From Streptomyces zaomyceticus (GTDB lineage: Bacteria; Actinomycetota; Actinomycetes; Streptomycetales; Streptomycetaceae), in assembly GCF_014656215.1 (NCBI RefSeq), contig NZ_BNBZ01000016.1:62001-126000 (forward strand): a DNA stretch of 64,000 nt, written 5' to 3'. Shown one piece after another: positions 7,647 through 16,654 of the stretch. Below the pieces are notes generated by a model. It was not told the origin of the DNA. It did not search any database and saw only the letters and a program-made list of their open reading frames with translations. The position numbers and the translations under genes are program-made. Each line of letters begins with the position of its first letter. Position 1 is the first letter of the stretch.

Positions 7647-8969
7647 TCAGTCGCTCCGGACGAGCGGTTCCAGGGCCTCGGACACATGCCACGCGCCGTA
7701 ACCGAAGCGCTCGCCGAGCGTGCGGAAGCGGACGTACCGCTCCTCGGTGAGGGGGACGGCGAGGACGGCGAGGAGGCGTACGAGCAGCCGGAGGCCGAGG
7801 TCCGGGTCGACCTCGGTGACGACATGCGCCACGGCATCGGCCGCGACCGCTCCCGGGAGGGGGTGCGCGTGCGGACTCACCGTGCGGCGCGCGAGATCCG
7901 GCGTCAGTTCGCGGAGCAGGTCCTGGACGGCGCCGCTGTGTCCGGTCCGGACCGGGAGTGTGCCGGGCCGGTGGTCGGGGGCGACTTCGGCGAGGTGGTC
8001 GCGGCAGGCCGCGGCGATCGTCCGGAGCCACTCCCTGCCGTCCGCGCCCGCCCTCTCGATGTCGTAGCCCCGCTCCGACGCGGCCCCCCACAGGGTGACG
8101 ATCACGGCGGTGGGCAGCGGGGACTCCAGGAGCCGGAGGGCGTCCTGGAGCAGCGCGGCCGCCGCGGAGCCCGGGGTCTGTCCGGTCTCGTCGTCGGCCA
8201 CGGCAAGCGCCAGGATCTCGCGGGGCGTGTGCGCGTGCCAGGGTCCGGCGAAGCGGGACGCGAGCGCGGTGAGGCCGAAGTCCCCCTCCGCGTCACGCCG
8301 GGTGGGATCGACGGGCGGCCACCGTACGGCGAGGTCGTCGTAGACGAGTGGACCCGGGTACGCGAGGCGCTCGTCGAGCGCCATCAGCCGGTCGTACTGC
8401 GCCTTCCCCACGGTGATGCGACGGACCTTGAGGACCCGGAGGAGCAGGCGCAGGGCCAGGTCCGCGTCGGCCTCCGTGGCGATCGACTCCAGCGCTCCCG
8501 GAAGGCCGGCGAACGGCGGGGCCACGAAGGCGCCCCCCTCGGCGGCCGACGCCCGGATCTCGGCGACGACGTCCTCGCGCAGGTCCGCCTCCTCGATCAC
8601 GGGCGGGGGCAGGAGGGACCAGTGCCGAGGTGTCCTCTCCCGGGCGCGGGCCGGGTACAGCTCGGCGAGCCGGCGCAGCCGGCCGCGGAAGTCCGTGCCG
8701 TGGCCGGCCGGGTCGAAGCGCCCTCCCGTGGCCGCCCGCCACACCGTGCGCAGCGCCTCGTCGGGCACGGCCGAGTCCAGCAGGAGCCCCAGGTCCGTTC
8801 CGAGTTCGACGGCGCCCTCCCCCTCGCCGAGCCCGGCCACGTCCGCGGCGAGGCCCAGCACCGTCGACGGGTCGACGGGTCCGGAGGAGGCGTGGACGCG
8901 CGCGGCGAGCGCGCTGAGACCGAAGTCCCCCTCGTAGAAGGCTCCGTACGCCTCGCGTTGTCTTGCCAT
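7647..8969 (-). CDS. Two-domain hypothetical protein, candidate immunity protein
   Basis: A 440-residue soluble, acidic, helix-rich protein with no signal peptide and no recognised family. It is an internal duplication. EGDFGLSALAARV (residue 13) matches EGDFGLTALASRF (about 226), and a later pair reads ALRLLLRVLKV...YDRLMALDERLAYPG against GLRLLVRLLAV...YVRFRTLGERFGYGA. It lies directly downstream of the polymorphic toxin gene on the same strand. That is the normal place for the cognate immunity gene, which would bind the toxin tip in the cytoplasm. A perfect hairpin (9004-9035) separates them, so it may also have its own promoter. The start has AGAGGAAG upstream. The immunity role is inferred from position only. 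Confidence 0.75.
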   Translation of the reverse strand: MARQREAYGAFYEGDFGLSALAARVHASSGPVDPSTVLGLAADVAGLGEGEGAVELGTDLGLLLDSAVPDEALRTVWRAATGGRFDPAGHGTDFRGRLRRLAELYPARARERTPRHWSLLPPPVIEEADLREDVVAEIRASAAEGGAFVAPPFAGLPGALESIATEADADLALRLLLRVLKVRRITVGKAQYDRLMALDERLAYPGPLVYDDLAVRWPPVDPTRRDAEGDFGLTALASRFAGPWHAHTPREILALAVADDETGQTPGSAAAALLQDALRLLESPLPTAVIVTLWGAASERGYDIERAGADGREWLRTIAAACRDHLAEVAPDHRPGTLPVRTGHSGAVQDLLRELTPDLARRTVSPHAHPLPGAVAADAVAHVVTEVDPDLGLRLLVRLLAVLAVPLTEERYVRFRTLGERFGYGAWHVSEALEPLVRSD

Positions 8970-9003
8970 GCCCGCTTCCTCTCGCTTCTTCGTCCCACGC
9001 CGT

Positions 9004-9035
9004 ACGGGCCCGCTCCGTCGGAGGAGCGGGCCCGT
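9004..9035. terminator. Strong hairpin between toxin and immunity genes
   Basis: Perfect 13-bp stem (9004-9016 with 9023-9035) and 6-nt loop, located 69 bp after the toxin stop and 35 bp before the immunity start. It looks like an intrinsic terminator or attenuator for the leftward toxin transcript. Confidence 0.7.
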
Positions 9036-9103
9036 CGTCATGCTCGGCCGGCGATCAGGTCACCGGCCTCCGGCCCTCGGCCTTCGTACACCGAGGGGAT
9101 CCG

Positions 9104-12100
9104 TCAGACCGGATACGCCGTGTAGACGATGAACCCGTCGTGTCCGGTCTGTCGCGGCAGCCTCTTGAGCACCAGCCTGACCTCGTTCCCGGCTGCGACC
9201 CAATTGCCTTCGGTGTCGTACACCTTCCCGAGCGACTCGTGCTTGTCGTACCTGCCGCTGATGGGGAACTCGTCCTTGTTCCGCCACTGGCCCCGCTTGT
9301 TGAGGAAGTTGTCCAGGGCCGTGAAGCTGGCCTCCCGCCTGTTGCCGTTCGGGAAGAAGTAGTACTGGATGACGGCGTTGACCGCGTCCTGCGCGACGTC
9401 CTGGTCGGTCCAGACGGTGCTGATCGGCGCCAGACCCTTGAGCTCGTTCTGGAGCGCGAAGGCCTTGGCCTGCTCGGGCGTCACGTTGACGTGGCGGCTG
9501 AGCGTGTGCGCCCCGCTGTTGGGGAAGTCGATCTCGTCGGTGAGCTTCGCGCAGTTGTGGACCAGGAGGTCCTTCGCCCGCTGCCCCTCGGCGCGCACAT
9601 AGAACGTGTGCAGGCCCTCGACCGTCAGGTCGTGGACCTCGCGCGGAACGAGACCCGCGCGGTCCCGCAGCCCGGTGACGGCGAGCGTCGAGCCGCCGGG
9701 GGTACGCAGGGTGTCGCCCGTGCGCAGCGCGGAGACGAGCGTCCAGTCGCGCCCCTCGACGTACACCCGGTGTCCGGCGGTGCTCGTCAGGACGGACCCG
9801 TCGGCGAAGGTGATGTCGACGAGCCGGTCGGTGTCGTGCGCGTAGGTCGCGGACACCGTCTGGGAGCGACGCTCACCGCTGTCCGGGTCCGCCGCCAGGA
9901 CGCGGTCGCCGACGCGCACGTCGGCGATCGGCTTGTGGCTGCCGTCCGCCATCAGCACCCGGGTGGTTCCCGGGAAGCTGTTGCGCGCGCAGGACGTCAG
10001 CAGGTCCTCGTAGAGGTTGACCGTGTTCTCGAGCCGCGCGAGGGTCGCCGGGTCCAGCCCGTCGAGCGCCTTGAGCGTCTTGAACGCGTCCCGGACGCCG
10101 ATCCCGGTGTTCAGCGCGGCGTGGAGCGCGGTGATCGCCTCTCCGACCTTGGCGAACGCCTTGCCGGGGATGAAGTTGCTCGCGGCCCAGGCACAGCCGC
10201 CGGCGCTGCCCTTCCAGCAGTCGATGAAGTCCTGCAGCAGGGCGGCCTTGATGACCTTGTAGACAATCGTCTCCTCGATGAGGTCCCACTTGCTGAAGTA
10301 GCGGGTGACCTCCTTCTTCAGCCCCTTGAACGCCTGCCGCTGGAACGGCAGCGTGTCCTCGGACGGGCAACCCGCGGCCGTGGCCGGCACGTTCGGGTTG
10401 GTGCACATGAAGAAGTCCACCTCGACGTCGAAGGTGACGTCGAACGTGACCGTGCAACCGATCCAGCCGGGCTCCAGGACGCAGGGGGCCCGCTGCTTGG
10501 AGTCGGTGACGTTGAGGGTGCTCTCGTCGACGACGAAGAACGTGCCCCCGACCCCGCCCGTGCCCGCGCCGTCCGCGATCTGCTGGTTGGCCTGCTTCCG
10601 GGCCGCGGAGTCGGCTGCCTGCTGCGCCTCCTTGGCGTACCTCAGCGCGTCCTTGGCGGCTTCCTCCGCCTCGGTCGCGGCGGCGTCGGCGCGGTCGGCC
10701 GCGGCGCGGGCGTCCTTGGCGGCCTGCTCGGCGGCGGCAGCCGCGGACCGGGCGCCCTCGGCGTCCAGAGCCGCCTGGTCGGCGGAGTCGCGGGCGGCCC
10801 TGGCATGGCCCTCCGCGCGTCCGGCAGCCTTGTCGGCCGCGGCGGCGTCCTCGCCGGCCTGACGGTCCCACTCGACCGTACGGGTCAGGGACTCGGCCGC
10901 CTTGGCCGCGGCACGGGCGGCGTCGGCCGCGTAGCCGAGGGCCTCCTTGGCGTAGCCGCGTGCGTCGGCCGCGTGTCCGGCGGCGTTGGCGGCGTGCACG
11001 TACGCCTGCTTGGCCTCGCCGGTGGCCGCGTCCGCGATGGCCTTGGCGGCGGCCGCCTCGTCCTTCGCGTTCTCGGCGTGGGCGTCGGCGACGGCCTTCT
11101 GCTGTTCGGCGATGGTCTTCGACGCCTGACCGGTCAGCACGACCAGGCCGGCGGCGGAGTCCGTCGTCACATACGGCGAGCCGAGCTGGATCGCGTCGTT
11201 GGCGGGCTGGGCGACCTGGGAGGCCGAGTTCCCCGCGTCCACGGCCGCCTGGGCCGTGACATGGGCGAAGCCCGCGGCCTCGGCCGCGGCGGCCAGGGCC
11301 TTCGCCGCCTCCTTGTTCGCCTCGTCCGCGTGGGTCTTGGCCTCCTTCGCCCTGGCTTCCGCCTCGTCGGCGAGCTTCACGGCGGCCTTCGCCGCGTCGG
11401 CGGCGCGCTGTGATGCCTTGAGGGCGTCGGCCACGGCGCTGGTCGCGGTCTTGACCGCCGCCTCGGACTTGAGCTTGGCTGCCTGGGCCGCGTCCGAGTC
11501 GGCACGGGCCCGTCCCGCGGCGGCCTCGGCGCGCGTGGCGGCGGCGTCCGCCTCGGCTGCGGCCTCCGTCGCGGCGTCGGCCTCGCCTCGGGCCCGGCCC
11601 GCGGCGGCCTCGGCGTTGTCCGCGTGGGTGTCCGCGGCGTCGGCGGCCTCCCGGGACGACTGGGCGTGCTCGTCCGCCTTGTGCGCCTGGGCGAAGGCCT
11701 CCTTGGCGTCCGCCTTGGCGCGGGCGGCGTCGGCCCGCTGCTCGGCGGCCCAGGCGTCGTCCCGCAGCTCGCGGGCCTTGTCCTTGGCCTTCACCGCGGC
11801 GTTCTTCTTCTCGACCGCGGTGCCCTCGGCGGATTCGGCGAGCTTCCTGGCGTCCTGCGCCTTCACCGCCTCCGCCTCGGCGCTCTTGCGGTGCTGGGCC
11901 GCCTCGCCCTGCTTGGCGACGGCGGTCAGCTTCTCCTTCTCGGCGGTCTTCTCCTCCGCCTCCGCGGACAGCCGGCGGGCACGGGCTTCGGCGGCAGCCG
12001 CCTTCGCGTCCGCCTCCGCCTTCACGGCGACGGCGAGCTTGGCCTCGGCGGTCTCCTTCTCCTGCTTGGCCGTGTCGCGCTGGAACTTGGCCCCGTCGGC

Positions 12101-14032
12101 GGCGGCCTTGGCCTGCAACTCGGCGGCGCGGGCCGCCTCCTTGCGGAACTCGGCCTTGGACAGGGAGGCCTGGGCGAGCGCGCGCTGCGCGATCGTCTCG
12201 CTGTCCGCGGCGGCCGCCCGGGTGGCGGCCTCGGCGGTCTCGCCGGCCTTCACCATCGCGGTGAGCGCGGCGGAGACACCCTTGGTGACCTGGGCCTTCT
12301 GCAGACCCACCAGCAGTCCGCGGCCTCGCGGAGCACCCGTGGAGTCGGCGATGCCGTACGCGGCCTGCTCGGCGGCGTCGGAGGCGGCCACGGCCGCCAC
12401 GACGGCGGCCGCCTGCTGCTTGATGATCAGCAGCTGCGCCTTCGCGCCCGCCCGGGCGTCCGCGATGCCCTTCGCCGCCTGGTCGAAGTGGGCCTTGGGC
12501 TGCACCTCGCCCGTGTTGCCGGAGGGCTTGATGGTGAGCTGCTGCGGGCCGGTGCTGTTGCAGGTGGCGAGCAGCGCGTCCCTGCCGAGGTCGTACGTCG
12601 GGAAGTTCAGGCACTTGCCCGAGCCGACGTTCTTCAGCGCGGTGGTGGCGCGGGGGGTGTACGCCCAGGTCTGCGCCGCGGAGCTGTTGCACGTGTAGAG
12701 CTGGATCTTCGTGCCGACCGCCGTGCCCCCGCCCGCGACGTCGAGGCAGGTCATGGACTTGACGTTGCGCAGGTGCAGACCGTGGTCGTCACCCTCCATG
12801 CGCCACTTCTGTCCGGCCCCGCCGTGGCAGGTGTAGACCTGGACCGCGGTGCCGTTGGCGGTTCCGCCGCCCTGGGACTCCAGGCACTTGCCCGGTGCCG
12901 CCTTCAGCTCGATCGTCGACTCGGCGTCACCGATCCAGCCGACGCCGCCCGCGGACCAGTGGTCCTGCCAGCGGGTGAGGTGGTCGGCGACCCAGGAGTG
13001 GCCGAGCATCTGGCCCAGCGCCCTCGAGCCGGTCGCGAGCGCCTTGGTGGCGCTCTCGCTCATGTTGACGATCCGGTTCCGCTGGGCGGCCTGGGCGGCG
13101 ATCTCCTGCTGCCACTCGGCGGCGGCCGTGCCGCCGACGGGTCCGAGGACCTTGTTCGGGTCGATCGCGTCGCGCCAGGCGCAGGTCGAGTACCGCGTCT
13201 TCATGTCCTCGACGGCGATGCGGAACTCCGCCGTCCCCGGGGCGGGGGCCGTACGGGGGAAGCCGCCGGCGGCGAGGAAGAGCCGGGCGTTGTCGGCGCC
13301 CGTGGGCTCGAAGGTGGCTTCCTTCAGCCACTTGAAGCCCTCGTGCTCGGCTCCGTCGCGATACCAGTCGGTGCTGGTCTGCGGGTCGGGGGGCGTGCCG
13401 TAGCGGGGGGTGCCCAGGTCGGTGACGGCCTTGCGGGTCTTCTCGTCGGCCTTCGGCGTGGGATCGACGTAGAAGTCGCCCTCGTCCTTCCAGAACCGGT
13501 CGGCGATCCACTTGGTCAGGCCGGTCTGGGTGTGGAAGTCCTCGCCCTCGCTGATGCCGGGCGGCCAGTGGAAGGTGGCGTCGTTGATGCCCGCCGGGGT
13601 GGTGAGCCCGTACACGGGCTTCTTCCAGCTCTCGCGGAGAGCGTGGATGTCCGCCAGCTCCTTGTCGGCGGCGGCCTTGTCCTTCTCGAACGCCGTGGCG
13701 AGCGGCGTGTCCTGCCAGTACTTGCGGTCGGCCGCGGTGTGGAGGCCCTCGGGCGGCAGGTCGAGCCCGCTCTTGGCGACGGCCGCCATGGCGGGTCCGC
13801 CCACGCGCAGCACCTCGGCCATGAGGCACTGGTCCTGCCGCAGTTGCTCGGCGGCGGTGTCCGTGTACCAGTCGTAGTCGTTGCCGACCGTTCCCATCCG
13901 CGGGGCGGTGGGGAGGCCGGGCTGGACGGCAAGGCCGCCGAGCAGGGCCAGGCCGACCACGGAGGTGGTCAGTGGGCTGAGGATCGCGGAGAACCGCGGT
14001 CCGGATGCGAACATCCTTGGTCTGGAACGCAA
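9104..14032 (-). CDS. Secreted polymorphic toxin: ricin lectin, coiled coil, Hint and RNase A-like C-terminus
   Basis: A 1642-residue secreted toxin. A Sec-type signal peptide is followed by a Trp/Lys-rich N-terminal domain. A ricin-type beta-trefoil (about 371-504, CLES/CLDV/CLNF and QKW/QTW repeats) probably binds cell-surface sugars. About 640 residues of Ala/Lys/Glu-rich coiled coil follow (about 510-1157), then a Cys-containing linker. A Hint autoprocessing domain (about 1347-1494) runs from SCARNSFPGTTRVLM to LLVHNC. The last 148 residues are the toxin tip: HTLSRHV at its start and VYTAYP at the end match the bacterial CdiA-CT RNase A-like fold, suggesting tRNA/RNA cleavage. The start chosen is TTG at 14032, with AGGA seven bases upstream; ATG at 14014 is the alternative. 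The neighbour at 7647-8969 is the likely immunity gene. Confidence 0.85.
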   Translation of the reverse strand: MRSRPRMFASGPRFSAILSPLTTSVVGLALLGGLAVQPGLPTAPRMGTVGNDYDWYTDTAAEQLRQDQCLMAEVLRVGGPAMAAVAKSGLDLPPEGLHTAADRKYWQDTPLATAFEKDKAAADKELADIHALRESWKKPVYGLTTPAGINDATFHWPPGISEGEDFHTQTGLTKWIADRFWKDEGDFYVDPTPKADEKTRKAVTDLGTPRYGTPPDPQTSTDWYRDGAEHEGFKWLKEATFEPTGADNARLFLAAGGFPRTAPAPGTAEFRIAVEDMKTRYSTCAWRDAIDPNKVLGPVGGTAAAEWQQEIAAQAAQRNRIVNMSESATKALATGSRALGQMLGHSWVADHLTRWQDHWSAGGVGWIGDAESTIELKAAPGKCLESQGGGTANGTAVQVYTCHGGAGQKWRMEGDDHGLHLRNVKSMTCLDVAGGGTAVGTKIQLYTCNSSAAQTWAYTPRATTALKNVGSGKCLNFPTYDLGRDALLATCNSTGPQQLTIKPSGNTGEVQPKAHFDQAAKGIADARAGAKAQLLIIKQQAAAVVAAVAASDAAEQAAYGIADSTGAPRGRGLLVGLQKAQVTKGVSAALTAMVKAGETAEAATRAAAADSETIAQRALAQASLSKAEFRKEAARAAELQAKAAADGAKFQRDTAKQEKETAEAKLAVAVKAEADAKAAAAEARARRLSAEAEEKTAEKEKLTAVAKQGEAAQHRKSAEAEAVKAQDARKLAESAEGTAVEKKNAAVKAKDKARELRDDAWAAEQRADAARAKADAKEAFAQAHKADEHAQSSREAADAADTHADNAEAAAGRARGEADAATEAAAEADAAATRAEAAAGRARADSDAAQAAKLKSEAAVKTATSAVADALKASQRAADAAKAAVKLADEAEARAKEAKTHADEANKEAAKALAAAAEAAGFAHVTAQAAVDAGNSASQVAQPANDAIQLGSPYVTTDSAAGLVVLTGQASKTIAEQQKAVADAHAENAKDEAAAAKAIADAATGEAKQAYVHAANAAGHAADARGYAKEALGYAADAARAAAKAAESLTRTVEWDRQAGEDAAAADKAAGRAEGHARAARDSADQAALDAEGARSAAAAAEQAAKDARAAADRADAAATEAEEAAKDALRYAKEAQQAADSAARKQANQQIADGAGTGGVGGTFFVVDESTLNVTDSKQRAPCVLEPGWIGCTVTFDVTFDVEVDFFMCTNPNVPATAAGCPSEDTLPFQRQAFKGLKKEVTRYFSKWDLIEETIVYKVIKAALLQDFIDCWKGSAGGCAWAASNFIPGKAFAKVGEAITALHAALNTGIGVRDAFKTLKALDGLDPATLARLENTVNLYEDLLTSCARNSFPGTTRVLMADGSHKPIADVRVGDRVLAADPDSGERRSQTVSATYAHDTDRLVDITFADGSVLTSTAGHRVYVEGRDWTLVSALRTGDTLRTPGGSTLAVTGLRDRAGLVPREVHDLTVEGLHTFYVRAEGQRAKDLLVHNCAKLTDEIDFPNSGAHTLSRHVNVTPEQAKAFALQNELKGLAPISTVWTDQDVAQDAVNAVIQYYFFPNGNRREASFTALDNFLNKRGQWRNKDEFPISGRYDKHESLGKVYDTEGNWVAAGNEVRLVLKRLPRQTGHDGFIVYTAYPV

Positions 14033-14357
14033 AACTGCATCCTTCGTACGGAACGAGGACGGTGGGGGCTCCCGTCGGGAGAAGGAATTCCGGGTACGCG
14101 TCGGGCGGACGCGCCGCCCGGGAGCCGGGCAGCGGCCGCGGGCGGCCTCGCTCAGGGCATGGCGAAGCGTGGTCGCGGCATGGTGGTCCATCCCTCCCCG
14201 TGGCGGCACTGTTCCCCCGGCCGCCGGTGATGTGCGCGCCGTCGTGGGGGCTGGTCGGACCCCGCTCGACGCGCGGGGATCACCATAGCCACAGGCCAAC
14301 CCCCTTGATCAAGCGAAAACTTGGAACGATTTCCGCGAGGGCGACGCGGGCGGGCCG
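14033..14357. other. Intergenic leader of the toxin gene
   Basis: 325 bp between the membrane-protein stop and the toxin start. The right end has a possible leftward promoter (14282-14312), which would give a 5' leader of about 240 nt. The open frame continues upstream through it in the toxin frame, but the codons there are Arg/Pro-rich and atypical, so I treat it as untranslated. Confidence 0.5.
14282..14312 (-). promoter_or_regulatory. Possible promoter for the toxin gene
   Basis: Read on the minus strand: TTGATC (14312-14307), a 19-bp spacer and TATGGT (14287-14282). The hexamers are acceptable for a sigma-70/HrdB-like promoter, but the spacer is long. It is the only AT-rich site before the toxin gene. 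Confidence 0.35.
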
Positions 14358-15662
14358 TCAGGCGATCAGCAGGCCGATGCCGCCGAGGGTGTACGCGATC
14401 ATCAGCGCGAACAGCGGGAGTTGACCGGCGACGGCGCGGGCGGGCGGGAAGAGGCGCACGGACCGGTCGTGGGCGGCGACGACACCGAGGACGTGGCCGG
14501 TGACGATCGCGGCGACCTGGAGCGTCGCGAGGCCGGCGGGACCCAGGAGCGGGGCGGGTGCGGAGGCGTTGTCAGTGCCCCCTGCCATGATGACTGTACG
14601 TGGCCCTTCGGTGACGAAGAGTGAGAAGTAGTGGGCGACGAGATAGCCGAGGGCGATGGGCAGGAGCGAGTGGGCGAAGGAGGTCAGCGGGGTGGTGAGG
14701 GAGCGGTTCATCAGGCGCAGGGCGCCCGCGCAGAGTCCGTAGCAGGCGGCGGCGAGGGCGACGGCGGCGAGGAGGCCGAGTGTGGCGGTGGGGGTGGGGC
14801 CGAGCGAGGAGGTCTGGAGGGTGGTGATCCAGCGGGGGTTGTCGGAGAGGCCGTCGTAGGCGGTGGAGCCGAGGAGGACGCAGACGGTGGCGACGAGACC
14901 GGGGGTCGCGGGGGTGGCGTCGAGGCCGTGGAAGGGCGAGCGCAGGACCAGTCGGCCGTCGGCGCGGCGGCCGAGCGGGGAGAGCCGGGCGAGCAGGGAG
15001 GAGTAGACCTCGAAGGGATCGGCGTGGGCGAACCAGCGCTCGCCGTGGCGGGCCGCGCCGGCGAGCTGGACGCCGCAGTGGAGGGCCAGGGCGGTCAGAA
15101 GGGTGGCGGAGGAGGTGTTGTCGGGGGCGACGAGTTCGAGCCAGGTGAAGAGGAGGAGCCCGACGGCGGCCGGCCGGATGCCGACCGCGGCGGGCAGGGG
15201 GCGGGGGTTCCGCGGCGGGTGCAGGGCGTGGAGGGCGCGCAGGGGGTTGACGAGGCGCCAGACGGGGCCGAGGAGGAGGGAGGCGGGGACGAGTCCGACC
15301 CAGAACAGGACGTAGACGGCGCCGGGTGCGGGGTTGCGGTCCGGGTCGTCCGGGCCGAGAAGGAGGTGGAGGAGGAGGACGAGGCCGGCGGCGGCACCGA
15401 GGAGCCGGAGGGCGGTCCGGGTGGCGGGGGCGTCGGCGAGGCGTTGGAGGGCGGCGGGAAGGGGGCGTCCCGACAGGTCGCCGCGGAAGCGTGAGGTGGA
15501 CCAGAGCAGTCCGAGGGCGAGGAAGGAGATGAGGAGCGCGGCGAAGGCGCCCGCGTAGGCGTAGAAGGGCGAGAGGGGGAGGTCGTGCCGGGAGCCCACG
15601 CCGTGGGCGAGCGGAAGGCCGAGCTCGGCGGCGTGGGCGGCGTGGGTGGGGAGGCCGGTCAT
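14358..15662 (-). CDS. Polytopic membrane protein, third gene of the beta-helix/cupredoxin operon
   Basis: A 434-residue protein with about ten hydrophobic segments and no recognised family motif. A conserved-looking cytoplasmic stretch contains ERWFAHADPFEVYSSLLARLSPLGRR (about 203-228). Other segments include LVAHYFSLFVTEGPR. It overlaps the preceding lipoprotein gene by 4 bp (ATGA), so the three genes 14358-18873 form one transcript. The partner, a cupredoxin-like lipoprotein, makes a metal- or redox-related envelope role plausible, but nothing in this protein itself (no CXXC, no His cluster) proves it. Function unknown. Confidence 0.8.
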   Translation of the reverse strand: MTGLPTHAAHAAELGLPLAHGVGSRHDLPLSPFYAYAGAFAALLISFLALGLLWSTSRFRGDLSGRPLPAALQRLADAPATRTALRLLGAAAGLVLLLHLLLGPDDPDRNPAPGAVYVLFWVGLVPASLLLGPVWRLVNPLRALHALHPPRNPRPLPAAVGIRPAAVGLLLFTWLELVAPDNTSSATLLTALALHCGVQLAGAARHGERWFAHADPFEVYSSLLARLSPLGRRADGRLVLRSPFHGLDATPATPGLVATVCVLLGSTAYDGLSDNPRWITTLQTSSLGPTPTATLGLLAAVALAAACYGLCAGALRLMNRSLTTPLTSFAHSLLPIALGYLVAHYFSLFVTEGPRTVIMAGGTDNASAPAPLLGPAGLATLQVAAIVTGHVLGVVAAHDRSVRLFPPARAVAGQLPLFALMIAYTLGGIGLLIA

Positions 15663-16654
15663 CGGACGACGAGTTGGGTCAGGAGGAGTCCGGACCCGTG
15701 GGTCTCCACCTCGAAGAGGCCGGTGCGGTCCGCGACGAGGGTGAGGGTCGCGGTCGTGCCGGGAGAGAGGGGCAGTTCGCGGTCGTAGCCGTGGACATGG
15801 AGGGTGTCGGCGCGGTCGCCGGTGACCCGGAGGGTGAGGCGTTCGCCCTTCTTCAACTCGATGCGGGAGGGGGGTGGCGAGACGGTCTTTCCGCTGATGG
15901 TGAGGGTGACGGTCCGGCCGGGGTCGGGTGTACGGGAGGCGGTCGGGCGGGGGCTGGTGGGCGGCGAGGCGGGGGGTGAGCCGGGGGGCGCGGACCCGGT
16001 GGGAGTGGGTCCGGTGGGGGTCGGCCCGGTGGGGGTGCCGTTGAGGCGGACGGTGGTCTGGACGGGGGCGCCGGCGGCGGCCCAGACCGTGTGGTCGTCC
16101 GCGTGGAGCCGGACGGTCAGGGTGTGGGCGCCCGCCGGTACGTACCCCCAGGGCCCGTAGAGCCGGGTGAACTCCCGGCCGTCGACCAGGAGGCGGGCAT
16201 GGCCCCGGCCCGGGAGGGCCGCGCCGCCGGTGCTCTCGGGGGTGAACCGGAACCTCTCCACGGTGAGGTGGACGTTCCAGCCGCCCTCGCTGTCCGGGCG
16301 GGCCTCGGCCCTGACGGTGGGCGCGTCCGCCGTCGGAAGCTCCCTGAGCCGGTGCCCGCCCTCGTCCCGGGCCGCCAGCAGGGTGCCGCTGGTCCCGGTG
16401 GCCTCCTGATGGCTGGTACCGGGCTTGTGATGGGTGGTGGCCCGGCCGCCGCAGCCCGCGAGGGACAGTACGGCGGCCAGGACGAGCACCAGGGGTGCTG
16501 TCGCTACGGGCGACCGACGGGCCCGCACCGCCGCCCTGGACCCGGACGCGCGCGGGTGCGGGCGTGGGTTCGGGTGCGAGTTCGGGTGCGGGTGTGGGTG
16601 TGGGTGTGGGTGCTGGTGTACGCGCGGGTGCGGCTGTGGATGGGGCTGCGTCAT
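15659..16654 (-). CDS. Cupredoxin-like lipoprotein with a His-Pro-rich N-terminus
   Basis: A 331-residue exported lipoprotein. The N-terminus is odd: before the signal helix lie about 35 residues with repeated HP dipeptides (residues 5-34), a potential metal-binding tail on the cytoplasmic side. The lipobox is LSLAGC (about 70). A first extracellular domain carries HARLLVDGREF and LYGPWGYVPAGAHTL. A Thr/Pro linker with PTGPTPTG repeats follows, then a C-terminal cupredoxin-like domain (about 245-331, with LHVHGYDREL, LVADRTGLFEVE and LLLTQLVV). The His of HVHGYD could bind copper, but the Cys and Met ligands of true blue copper proteins are not evident. It starts in a 4-bp ATGA overlap with the beta-helix gene. 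Confidence 0.82.
   Translation of the reverse strand: MTQPHPQPHPRVHQHPHPHPHPHPNSHPNPRPHPRASGSRAAVRARRSPVATAPLVLVLAAVLSLAGCGGRATTHHKPGTSHQEATGTSGTLLAARDEGGHRLRELPTADAPTVRAEARPDSEGGWNVHLTVERFRFTPESTGGAALPGRGHARLLVDGREFTRLYGPWGYVPAGAHTLTVRLHADDHTVWAAAGAPVQTTVRLNGTPTGPTPTGPTPTGSAPPGSPPASPPTSPRPTASRTPDPGRTVTLTISGKTVSPPPSRIELKKGERLTLRVTGDRADTLHVHGYDRELPLSPGTTATLTLVADRTGLFEVETHGSGLLLTQLVVR

Noticed and set aside
9873-12692. 939-codon open frame on the minus strand
   Set aside because: It is a frame-shifted shadow of the Ala-rich coiled coil. Its product is an Arg/Gly polymer with no motif, while the other frame holds the lectin and Hint domains.
14033-14299. Upstream extension of the toxin gene to 14299
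   Set aside because: Codons are Arg/Pro-rich and would put about 90 residues before the signal peptide; TTG 14032 has a properly spaced AGGA.
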